This document shows positions 23,526 to 24,338 of a DNA stretch of 24,338 bases, one piece after another. Each line of letters opens with the position of its first letter. Positions within the stretch are counted from its first letter, which is position 1. The DNA is from a virus. The stretch is taken from positions 1 to 24,338 of the IMG/VR virus record IMGVR_UViG_3300006805_000156, one strand, 5' to 3'. Both the position numbers and the translations under genes were made by a program. The notes beneath the pieces were generated by a model. The model did not search any database. It had not been told where the DNA came from and saw only the letters and a program-made list of their open reading frames with translations.

Positions 23526-24338
23526 TTAATATCCTGAGATAATATCTAAAGTCATGTGTTCATCTTCTTCGTAGTCCTGCTGGTAACTACTGAGGGCGAG
23601 TTGGTCAATATATGAAAGAGCATCTATCAAGTCATCATGTACGCCTGAAGTAGGGAACATTACCATCTGGTCTTGGAACTCTCTCCAGTCCTCTTCAGGA
23701 TTGAATGAGATACGTCCATGTTCCATCCGACCTTGCAAAGACCAGACAACTCGATCTACTTTCTTCTTGTTTCCGTGAGTAAGATCGTGGATGTGGCTGT
23801 ACACATTGTTCTTACGCATTAGATCGCTTAGATAGGGCAATACAGCGTTCTTCAGAGCACCTCGCTCTATACCTACTGCTGTAGGCTCATAATCGCGTAT
23901 AACCTTCAGAATCGTAACAGCAGTCTCTTTAATGTCCCACCTGCCATGTAGAATCTTATCTACCCACCAGTTACCATCATCTTCTACCTTTACAATAGCG
24001 ATAGCTGTTTCATCTAGTCTCTTCTTAGATGCTTTAGCACCAGAGCCTACTTCTTCAAAGCCTGCCAAGTCAATAGCAACCACATACTGCCCATAAGTAG
24101 GTTCAGGCTCTTTCTTGAACCACTGTTCTTTGAAGAGGTCTGCTCCTGCTGTATCGAAGCTAGACAAATATTCCTGCTTGAATGCAAATGAACTCAGGGT
24201 TTTCTTTGCAGCGGCAATCTCTTTAGGGTCGATGGTTTCATTATCTGAAGTGGTGAAATGATAGCTTGTCCATTCTTCATCTCCGCCTTCATCTAAGTCT
24301 GCTTGGCCCATCTTAAATAGGTCATAGAACCAGTTACG
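23526..24338 (-). CDS. Terminase large subunit, C-terminal nuclease part (cut by window edge)
   Basis: The last ~270 residues of the DNA-packaging motor; the ATPase half lies beyond the right edge. The frame is open to 24338 (RNWFYDLFK precedes the internal Met at 24311). The RNase H-like nuclease is visible: Asp in YVVAIDLAG (residue 90 counted from the edge), Glu in TAVGIERGALKNAVLPYL (158) and the Asp pair in VHDDLIDALSYI (235-236), the three acidic metal ligands of this fold. KQEYLSSFD (45-53 counted from the Met) is the usual linker sequence before the nuclease. The enzyme cuts concatemeric DNA and, with the portal downstream, fills the head. It is complete at the C-terminus. Confidence 0.92.
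   Translation of the reverse strand, partial: RNWFYDLFKMGQADLDEGGDEEWTSYHFTTSDNETIDPKEIAAAKKTLSSFAFKQEYLSSFDTAGADLFKEQWFKKEPEPTYGQYVVAIDLAGFEEVGSGAKASKKRLDETAIAIVKVEDDGNWWVDKILHGRWDIKETAVTILKVIRDYEPTAVGIERGALKNAVLPYLSDLMRKNNVYSHIHDLTHGNKKKVDRVVWSLQGRMEHGRISFNPEEDWREFQDQMVMFPTSGVHDDLIDALSYIDQLALSSYQQDYEEDEHMTLDIISGY

Noticed and set aside
1-24338. Integrase, repressor, attachment site or phage-type RNA polymerase in the window
   Set aside because: None was found on either strand. An RNA polymerase gene could still lie outside the window.

Overview
This window is part of a tailed bacteriophage genome that looks lytic: there is no integrase, repressor or attachment site. Protein coding covers nearly all of it, with short overlaps at many gene ends. 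A complete short-tail (podovirus-type) structural module fills about 21.7 kb on the minus strand: large terminase, portal, head fibre, scaffold, major capsid, fibres, a head-tail adaptor of the SU10/T7 gp11 kind, a likely tail nozzle, three internal or ejected virion proteins, and lysis genes. There are no tail tube, sheath or tape-measure genes. The M15-type endolysin with no wall-binding domain, together with the class II ribonucleotide reductase, fits a phage of a Gram-negative, probably aquatic, bacterium. That host assignment is inference.

Left part, plus strand (1-2560): the end of an unrecognised reading frame at the window edge; most of an adenosylcobalamin-dependent (class II, monomeric, NrdJ-like) ribonucleotide reductase that lacks about 180-200 N-terminal residues, including the equivalent of redox Cys119; an HNH homing endonuclease behind its own near-consensus sigma-70 promoter; and a 51-residue membrane-anchored small protein. 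A bidirectional hairpin terminator (about 2576-2611) separates this block from the minus-strand genes that converge on it.

Minus-strand block, in transcription order from the right edge: terminase large subunit (partial), portal, an 865-residue fibre with three repeated carbohydrate-binding-like modules, an 82-residue protein; then a clear sigma-70 promoter (18589-18617) with operator-like repeats leading into a 76-residue protein, a zinc-ribbon protein, the scaffold and the major capsid protein; then a strong terminator (16225-16257) in a structured intergenic region. After that come a 55-residue protein and a fibre cassette: a heptad-repeat stalk, a Peptidase_S74 fibre, a GIY-YIG homing endonuclease, a C1q-like fibre and another fibre. 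Next are a run of small genes (an unknown 94-residue protein, two membrane proteins, a DUF6496 protein), the adaptor, the nozzle candidate, a Gp10_C/collar-type fibre, a cupin protein, three internal virion proteins, the endolysin and the holin.

Together the minus-strand genes package DNA (terminase, portal), build the head (scaffold, capsid), build the tail and adhesins, eject DNA (internal proteins) and lyse the cell. Points that stand out are the missing RNR N-terminus beside a sharp base-composition break, two homing endonucleases of different families placed without disrupting neighbours, six adhesin-like proteins, and a host-type promoter with candidate operators in front of the capsid genes.
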